In this document: in pieces, positions 32,343-42,541 of the stretch
How positions within the stretch are numbered: the first letter of the stretch is position 1
Layout of the letters: every line of letters begins with the position of its first letter
Assembly (NCBI GenBank): GCA_015062305.1
Contig: SUUX01000003.1
Coordinates: forward strand, 1-64,000
Origin: Alphaproteobacteria bacterium
GTDB lineage: Bacteria; Pseudomonadota; Alphaproteobacteria; RF32; CAG-239
Direction: 5' to 3'
DNA: 64,000 nucleotides
Notes under the pieces: generated by a model
The model's input: the letters and a program-made list of their open reading frames with translations, nothing else
Database searches by the model: none
Told to the model about the DNA's origin: nothing
Translations under genes and position numbers: made by a program

Positions 32343-34899
32343 CTTGTTGTTCTGGTTCACTATGTTGTAAGCTTTCGGTATATAATTTTGCATAATCGGT
32401 GAAAGACTTTACATCATTTACAATGGTGTTGATTTCTTTAATATCTATTTTATTTTCTTCAAGGTTGTTTGTTAAGATATTAAAAATACTATGATATTTA
32501 GTATTGTTAAATTGAGCAATAAATTTGTTTCTTAGGCGAAGGAGAATGGTATCTTTGCCAGCTTGTTTGAGGGCAGTTGCCCAATCTAAGATGTATGTAA
32601 TTTGTTCTTGAGATAGAGGTTGATTTGCAATTGGTTCTTCGACAAGCAGTTTGATAGTGTCTGCAGCTTCTGACCAGCGTTTGCTATGCCAGTATATTTC
32701 AAATTTGAGGCGTAGAGCATTTTTGCTATAATCATCTTTTAGGAGTTCAAGAGCAGCATCTGTTTGATCCATAGCAGAAAGAGCCTTGGCCATAATAATG
32801 CGACGAAGAGCCGATGTTGCATTGCTAAGAGATGGTGAATCTGAAAATTTGAGAATTTCTATAGCATTATGTGGTTCTTCTTCAAACAAGTTGATGATAG
32901 CCATACGGGCACCGACTCTAGCCCTCATTTCATCGGATATTTCTGGTTTTTGGATTAAAGAAGATAGTAGTCCATAGGCTCTAGGTAATAAATCTACTGC
33001 AACTAATCTGTCTGCAAGACGTTGTGTTATTTGGTTCTTTTTAGAGCTGGCATCTGCAAGCCAATTAAAATCATTATATAGTGCTAAAGCTTTTATTGGT
33101 GATAATTTTTCGTCGGCTTGATTGCTTAAGAATATTTCCTCAAAAACTCTGATCATTTTATTATTTAAGGTCAGCTGTTTATCTTCGTTTTTAGCAATCA
33201 TAATGGCTTCGTTTAAGGTGCGAAGAGCATTGTGGTAGTCAAAATCTTTTAGATAAAGTTCAGCTAGTTTATCTAAAAGGTTGAGTTTGAAGTCTTTTTC
33301 ATTCCAGGCAAAACGCAGGCGTTCTAACTCGGCAATTGCAGATCTGATAGGCATAACGTTAATTCTTTGACTAAGAATAGCGTTTTCGTATCTGGCTAAA
33401 GAAGAATATTTGGTAGAGCTGCTATGTATGATATTACGATATTCTTTGATAGCATTTCTTGGATATCCTTGCAATTCCAGTTTTTTTGCTGCCAAATAAT
33501 TTATGTGAGGCGTTAAATTGCGTAAACGATCTTGTACAGAGCGAAGAATATCAATGAAGTTTTGTGCGGCTAAATCATCACCACTTTTGAGGGCATTTTC
33601 AGCAGCAATAAGTGCTATTTGGTCTTTGATTTCTTGGGGATAATCTTTGATTACGGATATATGAGCAAAGATTATGGCGTTGTTTGGTTCTTTGAACTCA
33701 TATGCACTTTGGGCTAAAGTTCTCCAAAATATTCCTTCATTTCTCTCAGGCAAAGTTCCTTGTTCAAAGTCTGTTACGGCTTCGGCATAACGATGAGTTA
33801 GGAAGTTAGCTATTCCTCTGAGTGCATGAAAGTCATCTGTTTGTGCTTCTGGCAATTGAGCTTTTTTCATTTGGTTTAGGATATATAGCGCATTGGTTCC
33901 CAAGCCATTGTAAATGTAATAACGAGCAAGCTCCAATCGTATTTTGTTTTTGCGATTTTGAGGTGCGTTGATAATATCTTTTTTGATAAATTCCACTGCA
34001 TCTCTAAAATGCATTTCTTGGAGTTTTTGCGGTATTTGTAGATTGAACGCTTTAGATCCCAAGTTTTGCTCTTTCATCCTCTGATAGTATTTGAGGCTAT
34101 CCAAATCACTAGTGATGTTTAGCCCGCGACCTTGAGCTCTAAAGGTTAGACCAGAGTTTCCTCTGGTGAGCATAATGTCTGGTGCGTTTATTACAAAAGC
34201 TAAGCCTTGGATTGTTTTTAATATTTCAAACTCAGGGTAAGTGTATTGTGTTGCTACGCCTAAATCTGGTACAGATGAAGGCGCTAAACTGATAATATCT
34301 CCTATTTCTGGGTCTATAATAGAAATAATGTTACCGGCAAATTCGGTTGGAATATATAGATATGGTTGTTTTAGGCTGTCATATTGCGTATAAATTGTCA
34401 GATTTTGGAATTGATGGTCCGGCAAATCTTGAGTATAAAGATCTGCAACCCAGAGCAACCCTTCTTTACGGATGGAAATCTTGACATTTGGTGCCGGTGA
34501 TATTTGGATTAGAGTTGCAAGAGGATGTGGAAATTGGATTATGTTTTGAGCTAATTGACCGGCTGTTTTTTTGAGGTTTTCAACATCTACTTGTTGTAGG
34601 TGGTCAAAAACAAGCCATATTTTGCCATTGCGTTCAAAAGCCGCCAAGTTCACGGGGGTGTTCCATGCAAAACTGAGAGATGCAACTTTTTTTGATGGTA
34701 TTTGCGCCGGAGCTGCCAAAACTGTTTTGGCACTTGTTGCTTGAGTGCTTTCTACTATAACTGGCTTGGAGCGGCTTGGCGAGGGTAAATCTTGAATCTT
34801 AATTTCTTGAGCTTTGACCGGCAAAAAACAGATCAAACTGCCAAAGAGCAGGATGATTGCAAAAGTGATTATGTTGCGAATGTTTTTTAACAAGATCAA
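32335..34899 (-). CDS. Exported TPR-repeat protein
   Basis: 854 residues with a signal peptide or anchor ([18 protein letters not shown]). A beta-rich N-terminal domain (residues about 75-270) is followed by helical repeats of TPR type (for example [11 protein letters not shown] and [11 protein letters not shown]). It sits between motE and uvrB with short gaps and is probably a periplasmic scaffold linked to motility or envelope assembly. No family name is recognised. Confidence 0.8.
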   Translation of the reverse strand: MILLKNIRNIITFAIILLFGSLICFLPVKAQEIKIQDLPSPSRSKPVIVESTQATSAKTVLAAPAQIPSKKVASLSFAWNTPVNLAAFERNGKIWLVFDHLQQVDVENLKKTAGQLAQNIIQFPHPLATLIQISPAPNVKISIRKEGLLWVADLYTQDLPDHQFQNLTIYTQYDSLKQPYLYIPTEFAGNIISIIDPEIGDIISLAPSSVPDLGVATQYTYPEFEILKTIQGLAFVINAPDIMLTRGNSGLTFRAQGRGLNITSDLDSLKYYQRMKEQNLGSKAFNLQIPQKLQEMHFRDAVEFIKKDIINAPQNRKNKIRLELARYYIYNGLGTNALYILNQMKKAQLPEAQTDDFHALRGIANFLTHRYAEAVTDFEQGTLPERNEGIFWRTLAQSAYEFKEPNNAIIFAHISVIKDYPQEIKDQIALIAAENALKSGDDLAAQNFIDILRSVQDRLRNLTPHINYLAAKKLELQGYPRNAIKEYRNIIHSSSTKYSSLARYENAILSQRINVMPIRSAIAELERLRFAWNEKDFKLNLLDKLAELYLKDFDYHNALRTLNEAIMIAKNEDKQLTLNNKMIRVFEEIFLSNQADEKLSPIKALALYNDFNWLADASSKKNQITQRLADRLVAVDLLPRAYGLLSSLIQKPEISDEMRARVGARMAIINLFEEEPHNAIEILKFSDSPSLSNATSALRRIIMAKALSAMDQTDAALELLKDDYSKNALRLKFEIYWHSKRWSEAADTIKLLVEEPIANQPLSQEQITYILDWATALKQAGKDTILLRLRNKFIAQFNNTKYHSIFNILTNNLEENKIDIKEINTIVNDVKSFTDYAKLYTESLQHSEPEQQDE

Positions 34900-34911
34900 A
34901 TTCCTAAAAAT

Positions 34912-35550
34912 TTAGATGTTGTTTCCTATTAGTTCTGCTGTGACAGCTTGTGCCTTTTGCGAATCCATCAGAGATAGAATTGCAGACGAACTAGATGGTT
35001 TCATACCTTTTAACAGCGCCACAGAAATGTTCATGTCTAAGTCATTAAAGATACGGGCGGCGTCTTTGGGTTTCATAGATGCATACATTTTAACCATAGC
35101 ATCAATGTTTGCTTGTTCTTGTTCTGTATAAGCATTAATCAATTTTTGAAGTTTTTGCTCGTATTCTTTGAGTTGTTGTAATTTTTTTTCTATGGTTTCT
35201 TCGGTAACTTTGAGTTGGATTGCTCTTTTATCAATTTCTTGTGCGCGAACATCAAGAGCCTCTCTTCTTTCGGCCAGTTCTTGCAAAATCATAATTTCCG
35301 ATTGAGTAAACGCGCTAGACGGATTTTGTTGATTCTCAGAATTATTTTTTTTGCCGTTTTCCAGAACATTGGTTAATTCTTCGGTTTCTTTATTTAGTTT
35401 TTCTTCTGCTTGCGCCATGGCGGTAGATATAACAAGTTTGTTTTTGACTTGATTGTTATAAAGGTCAAAAACGTTATTTACCTTGATGGTTAGGGTTAAT
35501 ACCGCCATAAATATAAATATAGGTAATAATCGGAATTTGTTTTTTTGCAT
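34912..35550 (-). CDS. motE: MotE-like motility protein
   Basis: 212 residues. N-terminal membrane helix, then a coiled coil (residues about 60-140, ERREALDVRAQEIDKRA), then an MgtE-N/FliG-like domain (YASMKPKDAARIFNDLD, then LLKGMKPSSSSAILSLMD). MotE in alphaproteobacteria is a periplasmic chaperone of the motor protein MotC. Context between fliM and the TPR gene agrees. Confidence 0.8.
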   Translation of the reverse strand: MQKNKFRLLPIFIFMAVLTLTIKVNNVFDLYNNQVKNKLVISTAMAQAEEKLNKETEELTNVLENGKKNNSENQQNPSSAFTQSEIMILQELAERREALDVRAQEIDKRAIQLKVTEETIEKKLQQLKEYEQKLQKLINAYTEQEQANIDAMVKMYASMKPKDAARIFNDLDMNISVALLKGMKPSSSSAILSLMDSQKAQAVTAELIGNNI

Positions 35551-35564
35551 TGTTTTTCCTTATG

Positions 35565-36002
35565 TTATTTTATTGAGCGCAAAGCTTTTAATAGTTCTAA
35601 TTCTGCTTCTGATCTGGAAGACACATCTTTTTCTGCCGGTTCTGGTTTGGAAGATATTTCCGGAGATGTTTTGATATTGCGACCAGAACTGATGACATTT
35701 TCTAGTCTGTCGGCCAAATTATCTGCTCTTTCGTTGATAAACAGCAAGTCATCTTTTAGTTCTTTGGCACTATCAACAACTTCTTTTAGGCCTTCAGAAG
35801 AGTGTTCGGTGACTGATTTGAGTTTGGGTATGCTGTTTTCGGCCTTAAAGGTGGCTTCATTGAGAGCATTAACCAATTGAGCCAAACTGTTTTGGTTTTG
35901 GCGCAATATTTTGAGGCTATTGTTGAGGCGATATGCATAAACGATGGTTGGTATCAACAAAGCAATGATTATAATGTTGATAATTAGTTCGAGGTTAGCC
36001 AT
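35565..36002 (-). CDS. DUF6468-type flagellar-cluster membrane protein
   Basis: 145 residues. One N-terminal membrane helix, then a coiled coil (LRQNQNSLAQLVNALNEA...). It overlaps the fliM end by eight bases. DUF6468 proteins lie next to fliM and motE in Rhodospirillales; the role in the motor is not known. Confidence 0.7.
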   Translation of the reverse strand: MANLELIINIIIIALLIPTIVYAYRLNNSLKILRQNQNSLAQLVNALNEATFKAENSIPKLKSVTEHSSEGLKEVVDSAKELKDDLLFINERADNLADRLENVISSGRNIKTSPEISSKPEPAEKDVSSRSEAELELLKALRSIK

Positions 36003-37020
36003 CTTTTTCTGCCTTTCCTTCTACTTTTATAACAATATGTTCTTCTTTGCGTCCCATGTCTCCTCTAAATAGGGGAACATCGCCACAAAACAAGGTAACC
36101 TGGTCGGTAGGAGCCATTTCTAAGGGGAGGAATGATCCTTTTTCCCACGATGACATTTCTGATAATTTGATTTCTTTTTCTTTGAGAACGGCCTGAACCT
36201 CAACATTGGTATCCCACAATTGAGACATTAGGTGGTTTTCCCAGATTGTGTCACGACCGAATCTTTCTCCCATAAACATTTGGAGCAATAATTCTCTAAC
36301 AGGTTCTAAGGTTGCATAAGGAATCATCAGGTCGATTTTGCCGCCACGGTCTTCCATGTCTACTCGTAGGTGTGCAACAATAACAGCATTTGACAAACGG
36401 GAGATGGTTGCAAAACGAGGATTGGTTTCCATACGGTCAAATGCAAAATTTACAGATGTGATAGGATCAAATGCGGTGGAAAGGTCGCTCAATATGAGCT
36501 TGGTCATTTCTTTTACAATGTTTAGCTCAATGGTGGTATAGGGGCGTCCTTCTATGCGCATGGCGGCAGTACCACGGCGTCCACCAAGAAGAACATCTAC
36601 CATAGAATAGATGAGTGAGCTGTCCATAGACATTAGTCCGTAGTTGTCCCATTCTTCTGCCTTGAAGACGTTTAGCAAAGTGGGCAAAGTCAGAGAATCG
36701 ATATATTCGCCAAAGCGCATTGATTCAATACTATCGAGAGAAACCTCTACGTTGTCTTGAGTAAAGTTACGCAAAGATGTTGCCATCAAGCGAATCATGC
36801 GGTCAAAGACGATTTCCAACATGGGAAGACGTTCATAAGACACCATGCTAGAATTCAAAATGGCTCTAACCCCCGTTTTTTGGGTGTCGTATTCTATTTC
36901 GGGCTCTATTCCATAACCCAAAAGAGCATCAATTTCATCTTGATTCAAGATTTTAGAATCGGGAGCTTCGTTTATCTCCGTTGTTGTTCTCGAATCTGTT
37001 TTTATGGTTTCTTCAGCCAC
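35995..37020 (-). CDS. fliM: Flagellar motor switch protein FliM
   Basis: 341 residues. The N-terminal CheY-binding peptide is LNQDEIDALLGYG. The middle domain has LLGGRRGTA and YTTIELNIVKEM, and the C-terminal FliN-like domain ends with LFCGDVPLFRGDMG. It sets the direction of flagellar rotation. Confidence 0.96.
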   Translation of the reverse strand: MAEETIKTDSRTTTEINEAPDSKILNQDEIDALLGYGIEPEIEYDTQKTGVRAILNSSMVSYERLPMLEIVFDRMIRLMATSLRNFTQDNVEVSLDSIESMRFGEYIDSLTLPTLLNVFKAEEWDNYGLMSMDSSLIYSMVDVLLGGRRGTAAMRIEGRPYTTIELNIVKEMTKLILSDLSTAFDPITSVNFAFDRMETNPRFATISRLSNAVIVAHLRVDMEDRGGKIDLMIPYATLEPVRELLLQMFMGERFGRDTIWENHLMSQLWDTNVEVQAVLKEKEIKLSEMSSWEKGSFLPLEMAPTDQVTLFCGDVPLFRGDMGRKEEHIVIKVEGKAEKDG

Positions 37021-37037
37021 GATATTTGGTCCTTTTG

Positions 37038-37565
37038 TTAGTTTTCTGATTTTTGAAAATCAAGAGCTTTGATGTTCAAGTTATCAATTTTTATGGGCGA
37101 TACAATAAGATTTATGCGGTATAGCAGTTCTTCTTTGAGCCAGTATAAGCCATTTGAATTTTCAACTTCTTGAGGTTCCAGAGCAACAACATGAGACAAT
37201 ACGGCATCTTTGATGCGTGGAGAAAGTTGTTCAATGGTGGGGATATCTTCTACATTGGATAGCTCTATATTTAGGCTTAAGTTAAGGCGTTCGGTGTCTG
37301 GTCCGATAGATTGCATGGCAGCACTAATCTCTGGCAAATCGTATAGGATGGTGACTTTTTCGCCATCGTCTGATGCGTTGGGCTGTGTTACAATACTATA
37401 GGAATTTTCGGATTTTTTATAATCTTTGGTTATGGCGTGATATAGTCCGACAGAAATGCCGATGACAATAAGAGCCGGCAGAATAAAGATAAGAATCTTT
37501 TTTCTGTTGTCTTTCATTTTAATTTCTACGCCTTCTGGTGTCTCTATGTCATCATCTTCTATCAT
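37038..37565 (-). CDS. fliL: Flagellar basal body-associated protein FliL
   Basis: 175 residues. Cytoplasmic N-terminus, one membrane helix (ILIFILPALIVIGISVGLY) and a periplasmic domain with TVLYDLPEI-like and LSLNIEL strands. First gene of the operon fliL-fliM-DUF6468-motE-TPR-uvrB. The 213-bp gap upstream is the divergent promoter region with the pilin-like gene. Confidence 0.85.
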   Translation of the reverse strand: MIEDDDIETPEGVEIKMKDNRKKILIFILPALIVIGISVGLYHAITKDYKKSENSYSIVTQPNASDDGEKVTILYDLPEISAAMQSIGPDTERLNLSLNIELSNVEDIPTIEQLSPRIKDAVLSHVVALEPQEVENSNGLYWLKEELLYRINLIVSPIKIDNLNIKALDFQKSEN

Positions 37566-37778
37566 AAGACCTCCGCAAATCTCGGTATCTGATTTTTTTG
37601 TTTTTTATTTTATAACATTAAAAATATAAATAAATGTAAATTTCTTACTTATTTACAGCCCTTTTTGTTAAAATGTTGCAGATTTGTGAATTTTGAAAAA
37701 AGAATGTGTGATTTAATAGATTAGAAACCTTTTTTGTGTTATGATAAGATATTGAGTAAACTGTAATGAGGTCGGACT

Positions 37779-38486
37779 ATGTATGTCTGGGTGATATTGG
37801 CCACTTTTTTGGCAATGCTTGCGTCTTATGCGCTATCGGTTAGACCTGATATGCGTGAGTTGACGGTTGCGCCCATGGCAGAAGCGGCTTTGGGAGAGCT
37901 GATGGTGCAGCATAGGGCTCTGAAAAATTATGTATATTACCAGCGTTGTCCGTTTGTTGATGGGTGTGGTGAAGATTATAGAACAGTGGGTTTTGATGCC
38001 GGCGTTGTAGCTTTGGCGGACTTGGAAGAAGAAGCACCGTTAAATTATAGATTATCAGGACAATATACCAGTCAGATTTTTTGTTTGGCACCTGGATTGA
38101 ATGCCCATGCCACAACTTCGGATGGAGGAAATCCGTGCAATATTGATGGTGGTGTGCGCTATATGATAACATATGGTCCGATACCGGAAAAGTGGGTGAA
38201 TTTAGGTACAGATTTGGAGCGTCCGAATCTGGATTTGATGAATGCAATGCGCAATATGACAAGTTCGGCATCGATGCTTGGATATACGGCACCGGCAGAA
38301 GCGACAGAAGTGGCAGATGCTGATTTGAATCCGACAGCATCGACAGTTAGGTTGATGAGTAAAGATGGTTCTTATGGTCCGTTTGATAATTTTGTGCCAA
38401 AAATTATTACGGAAGACGGAAATTTTATGGATAAATGCAATTTGGCAGAAGGCAAAGTTTGCTTGGTTTATATGGGCAGATTATAA
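37779..38486 (+). CDS. Membrane-anchored surface or pilus-like protein
   Basis: 235 residues with an uncleaved N-terminal hydrophobic helix (VWVILATFLAMLASYAL). Four or more Cys residues (CPFVDGCGEDY, CLAPG, CNID, KCNLAEGKVC) suggest disulfides in an exported domain. It precedes a large prepilin-like protein by 19 bases, so both are in one operon. Likely a minor pilin or partner; no family recognised. Confidence 0.6.
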   Translation: MYVWVILATFLAMLASYALSVRPDMRELTVAPMAEAALGELMVQHRALKNYVYYQRCPFVDGCGEDYRTVGFDAGVVALADLEEEAPLNYRLSGQYTSQIFCLAPGLNAHATTSDGGNPCNIDGGVRYMITYGPIPEKWVNLGTDLERPNLDLMNAMRNMTSSASMLGYTAPAEATEVADADLNPTASTVRLMSKDGSYGPFDNFVPKIITEDGNFMDKCNLAEGKVCLVYMGRL

Positions 38487-38505
38487 AAGTTTAGGGAGAG
38501 AGCTC

Positions 38506-41500
38506 ATGGTTAATAACTGGAAAAAGATATCTGAACGAGGCAGCATGATGGTTGAGGCCTTGGCGATGCTTGGTCTGATTACCATGGTGACACCGGTTTT
38601 GTATAAGAAAGCGGCTGAGCGAACCACCGAGTTGCAAGATATCAACACGGCTACACAGTTGCGTGCTTTATCAAAAGCGCTGGATGGTTATATGAAAGAT
38701 AACTATGACAGTTTGGCAAATGAGGCTGCCGGTAATTTGGCGGTTAGCCCAGATGATGTGAAAGCTTATTTGCCGTATAATTTTCAGTTGGCATCAAAGT
38801 CTTTTGGTGAATATGATTTTGTGATTAAAAATGAAACTGTAGGTTCTGGTGTGAATGAACATGCCAAATTGACCGGTGTGGTTTTGGCACCATTGGCAAA
38901 TGCAGGTGATTTGTCTATGTTGAGGGCTTCTAAAATTGCTTCTATGGTTGGTGCAAATGCCGGTGTGGTAAGATCTAATGCAATTCAAGGTGTGCAAGGT
39001 GGGTGGAGTTCCAGTTTGAGCAATTTGGGATTTTCTAATGCTCCAGATGGAAGTTTGGCTGTTTCTTCGGTGCATGCTGTGTCTGATGCCGGTGATAATG
39101 GTGCGGCACCGGAGAGCGTGTTGTATAGAGATTCTTCTCGAGGCGACCCTGGGTATAATACAATGATGACCAATTTGATTATGGGGGCCGGAACAGATAT
39201 TTTGAATGTTCAAAATGTGGTGGCTCAAAATGGTGGTGGCGGAACAATGACATTGGAGGCCGGAGAGGTTGCCATGACAACTGATGCCTCTGTTGCCGGT
39301 TTGTTGGAGGCCGGAAGTGCTAATGTGGGAAATATATTTAAGGCAAATGTAGATCCCGATGCCGGTGTTGTTGATATTACCGGAACAACAACAAATATAA
39401 AACCGAGTGAGACGGTAAATGTTGAAAGTAAAGAAGTTAAAATACAGTCCACTGATCGGAGTAAGGGGGTGGTCATAAGTGGAAAAACAACTATTAATGA
39501 TGAGGTTGTTATTCAAGATGGAGCAGACCCCACCGGCAAGCCTAAAGGTTTGATTGAAGCAAAGCGAGGGATTGTTGCATCTGGCACAACAGAAGTGACA
39601 GATGGTGAAAGTGTAAATACGGAGTATTCACTGGTTTCTGAAGGTAATGTTTTGGTGAAGAATAATGCGTATATTGTCGGTAAACTGAGGGTTAAAGGCG
39701 AATTTAGTGCAGACGAGGTATATGGAAGAACAAAGTTAGGTGGTGGAGCTTTAAGTGGTGATGTTCCATATAACTTTACGGCAACAGCAAACGATGTGCA
39801 TATTGAAAATCCAAAGTTCTCTGTAGGAAAAGCGGGAGAAGAGAAATTGTTGGTGAATGATACTAAAGCGATGATGATTGGAGGAGATGTAAAAATTATT
39901 GCCGATTCAGAAGCTGCAGGAGGAGTTGGAGAGGGCTCAATTGATACAGGTTCTGTTAAAGTCGGTGCATCGGGATATCAAGGTTATATTGATGCCGGAG
40001 CTGCAAAAGTTATTGCGGATGCAGATGCTAAAACGGCGGAGATGTCTGCTGAAAAAGATGGAAATACGGCGAAAGTAGAAGTTGATGCAGATAATTCGGT
40101 AGCCCAATTGTTGGGAACGCTGAGTGGTAATAGTGGTGAGGCTAAAGTTGCAGTTGATGCAAAGAATGGAAATGCTGTACTTTCTGTGAAAAACAGCACT
40201 GATAATGAAGCCGGTGTATATGCAAATACATCTTCACAAACTGCAGAATTGAAGGCTACAGGTACAACGGGGACGGCATCTGTGAAAGTTAATGCTCTCA
40301 GTGGAGCGATTGTGGCCTCTAGTGGTACGGCAAAAATGGAATTAGGTTCCAGTGGGGCTAAATTAGGTTCTGTTAGTGGAGAAACATGGAAAAATTATGT
40401 GGAAGTTAGTGATGAAATAGCGCTGTTAAAAAGTGGCAATGCTGCTTTCGAAATTAAAGGCAGAAATGCAAAACTTGTAGGTAATGATTTAGAAAACCTT
40501 GTAATTAATAATAGTATAACAGATTCAGATACGGGGTTATTATCTTTTGATGATACAAATACTTATACTAACAGAACATCGGGTGTTCGAATCAATCGAA
40601 AAGGTATAATTCAGTTGCCAGCAGCATCTGGAAGCAATAATTTGGACACAAGCAAGGGAAAGCAGAACGTGGTTGGGTATATCAAAGCTGATAGACTGTT
40701 GGCAAACCAAGGGTGGACAGATCCCGGCAGCGGTGAATATATAGCGCATCCTAAAGCAAATGGAGAGAAGGCAGAGTCGGGAGAAGCTTATGATGCATAT
40801 CAGGTGAATCCGGCTTATACTTCGGTGATGCATGATATCAAGTTGACTACTCGTGGAGGAGCCAGATTGAGTGATATTTTGCCAGACTTTATTAATAAAG
40901 GTATTTATGTGTTGGATAATACTTATAAAGAGGAAGATGGCAAGAAAGATTGGTCTACGTTTGTGGTTACCCCAAAAACAGGTACAAATTTGGAAGATGA
41001 AAATCAGACTATGGTTAAAGGGCCTGATGGTTGCACGCCAGGTGATATGGATTGTATAGCTTCACCTTGGCTTGGTTTTGTGCCAACGCCACAATGTCCT
41101 CCGGGGTATTCAAAAGTGATTACAATTAACCCAATTAGGTGGAAAATGTCTGAGGCATATTTTGTGGTGGGTGCGACAGTCCCTGAGCCAAATAAGAATT
41201 ATGCTGCAGCGTTCAGAAGTTATTTTAGGCCATTAACGGATCCGAGTAAGGCGGCGTTTAAGTTGAGTACAGCCGATGGTTCTGGAGCGCATTCTCACTA
41301 TCCTGAAGAAGGTTTGCCTTTGACATTCCAAACCAATACATGGCTTAATACGACAGTGAGTGGTGTGTATTCAGAAGAGAATATATCAGGAACCTCTGGT
41401 GGGTCTACAGATACCAGTGGTCAGCGTAAAGCTACATTTGTGGGCTGGCATGCTATTATGGGATTCTTGTATTTTGCTGATGATTATGAAGCTTATTTGG

Positions 41501-41802
41501 TTAAAGCTTTAAGAAGTCAAGATAAGTTTGATGATGAATTAAAAGGCAGAATTGCATGGAACTTGTTCCCGGTATTCAATGAAGAAATGGCAGCTATTGC
41601 TAATGTGTATTGTTATTTTGAAAGACGCGACATGAGTAGCGCGCCGGCCTGGGCTTGGAACCCAGCAATTGTTGATGGTAGCGCACGGGGAGGAGTTGGA
41701 TATGATCAATTAACAAACTTTAGGTTTGGATTTCAGAAAAATAATCCCGCATATACTGAGCGTTTGAATGATCCGGCATTGGGATATAAGGAAGTTTGGT
41801 AA
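38506..41802 (+). CDS. Large prepilin-like / PilV-type surface protein
   Basis: 1098 residues from the ATG at 38506, behind AGGGAGAGAG. The N-terminus resembles a type IV pilin: SERGSMMVEALAMLGLITMV, a processing site before a hydrophobic helix with Glu near position +5. The middle (residues about 250-700) is a long beta-repeat region rich in GTA, DAGAAKV and KVAVDA motifs. The C-terminus has TTRGGARLSDILPDFINKGI, resembling the tail of PilV adhesins, and a Cys-poor terminal domain. Such proteins sit at a pilus tip or form a surface fibre. No recombination cassettes were seen. Confidence 0.65.
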   Translation: MVNNWKKISERGSMMVEALAMLGLITMVTPVLYKKAAERTTELQDINTATQLRALSKALDGYMKDNYDSLANEAAGNLAVSPDDVKAYLPYNFQLASKSFGEYDFVIKNETVGSGVNEHAKLTGVVLAPLANAGDLSMLRASKIASMVGANAGVVRSNAIQGVQGGWSSSLSNLGFSNAPDGSLAVSSVHAVSDAGDNGAAPESVLYRDSSRGDPGYNTMMTNLIMGAGTDILNVQNVVAQNGGGGTMTLEAGEVAMTTDASVAGLLEAGSANVGNIFKANVDPDAGVVDITGTTTNIKPSETVNVESKEVKIQSTDRSKGVVISGKTTINDEVVIQDGADPTGKPKGLIEAKRGIVASGTTEVTDGESVNTEYSLVSEGNVLVKNNAYIVGKLRVKGEFSADEVYGRTKLGGGALSGDVPYNFTATANDVHIENPKFSVGKAGEEKLLVNDTKAMMIGGDVKIIADSEAAGGVGEGSIDTGSVKVGASGYQGYIDAGAAKVIADADAKTAEMSAEKDGNTAKVEVDADNSVAQLLGTLSGNSGEAKVAVDAKNGNAVLSVKNSTDNEAGVYANTSSQTAELKATGTTGTASVKVNALSGAIVASSGTAKMELGSSGAKLGSVSGETWKNYVEVSDEIALLKSGNAAFEIKGRNAKLVGNDLENLVINNSITDSDTGLLSFDDTNTYTNRTSGVRINRKGIIQLPAASGSNNLDTSKGKQNVVGYIKADRLLANQGWTDPGSGEYIAHPKANGEKAESGEAYDAYQVNPAYTSVMHDIKLTTRGGARLSDILPDFINKGIYVLDNTYKEEDGKKDWSTFVVTPKTGTNLEDENQTMVKGPDGCTPGDMDCIASPWLGFVPTPQCPPGYSKVITINPIRWKMSEAYFVVGATVPEPNKNYAAAFRSYFRPLTDPSKAAFKLSTADGSGAHSHYPEEGLPLTFQTNTWLNTTVSGVYSEENISGTSGGSTDTSGQRKATFVGWHAIMGFLYFADDYEAYLVKALRSQDKFDDELKGRIAWNLFPVFNEEMAAIANVYCYFERRDMSSAPAWAWNPAIVDGSARGGVGYDQLTNFRFGFQKNNPAYTERLNDPALGYKEVW

Positions 41803-41823
41803 TTTGGAAATGGCAATGCAAAA

Positions 41824-41861
41824 AACAACCCTCTTGTTGCAAGAGGGTTGTTTTTTTTGAG
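41824..41861. terminator. Terminator between the prepilin-like gene and carD
   Basis: AACAACCCTCTTG and CAAGAGGGTTGTT form a perfect 13-bp stem followed by a run of T on the plus strand; a run of A precedes it, so it may serve both convergent genes. Confidence 0.95.
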
Positions 41862-41867
41862 TATTAG

Positions 41868-42374
41868 TTATTTGCTCAAAATATCTAATAGTTTTTGAGT
41901 TGCATCGGCAGGAGTGATGCTGGCAAATATGGCATATTCGTTAGCCAATCTGTCCAGAGCTTGCTCATAAATTTGGCGCTCGCTGTATGATTGTTCAGCA
42001 AGGTTTTCGTTACGGTGCAAGTCTCTGACAACTTCTGCAATGGCAATCGGACTGCCAGAATTGATTTTGTTTTCGTATTCTTGAGCACGACGAGACCACA
42101 TGACCTTTTTGACACGAGCCTTGCCCTTGAGGGTGGAAAGTGCCTCATTCATGGTATCTGCCCCAGAAATTTTGCGCAAACCGGTGGTCTCTGCTTTGGC
42201 CATAGGTATACGCAGGGTCATTTTGTCTTTGGCAAAATTGACCACAATCAATTCTAATTCTGAGCCCGCAACTGTTTGTTTGGATATGTCGGCGACCTTG
42301 CCTACACCATGGGCAGGGTAAACGACATATTCACCCGAACTAAACGGGTTTAATACTGTGAGTTTTTTGTTCAT
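41868..42374 (-). CDS. carD: CarD-family transcriptional regulator
   Basis: 168 residues. The N-terminal Tudor-like RNA polymerase interaction domain starts FSSGEYVVYPAHGVGKV, followed by a strand-rich half with TLRIPMAKAETTGLR. The helical C-terminal domain includes KKVMWSRRAQEYENKI and the family's ERQIYEQALDRLANE. CarD stabilises the open complex at rRNA and other promoters in alphaproteobacteria. Confidence 0.95.
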   Translation of the reverse strand: MNKKLTVLNPFSSGEYVVYPAHGVGKVADISKQTVAGSELELIVVNFAKDKMTLRIPMAKAETTGLRKISGADTMNEALSTLKGKARVKKVMWSRRAQEYENKINSGSPIAIAEVVRDLHRNENLAEQSYSERQIYEQALDRLANEYAIFASITPADATQKLLDILSK

Positions 42375-42541
42375 ATCATTTCCTATTGCTTTTGTTTGTT
42401 AGGATTTATTCTTAATGACAGGGGCAATATATCACAAAATTTGATTTAAATCTAGTCAAAAAATAAATTTTGTCGAATTTTTTTAAAGGGAATTTTTGTT
42501 GTGTTTTTTTAACCCATTTTTAATTGCAGAGAGAATACAAT

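Noticed and set aside
38794..39516. 240-codon minus-strand frame inside the prepilin-like gene
   Set aside because: His/Ile/Ser-rich shadow of the repeat region on the other strand.
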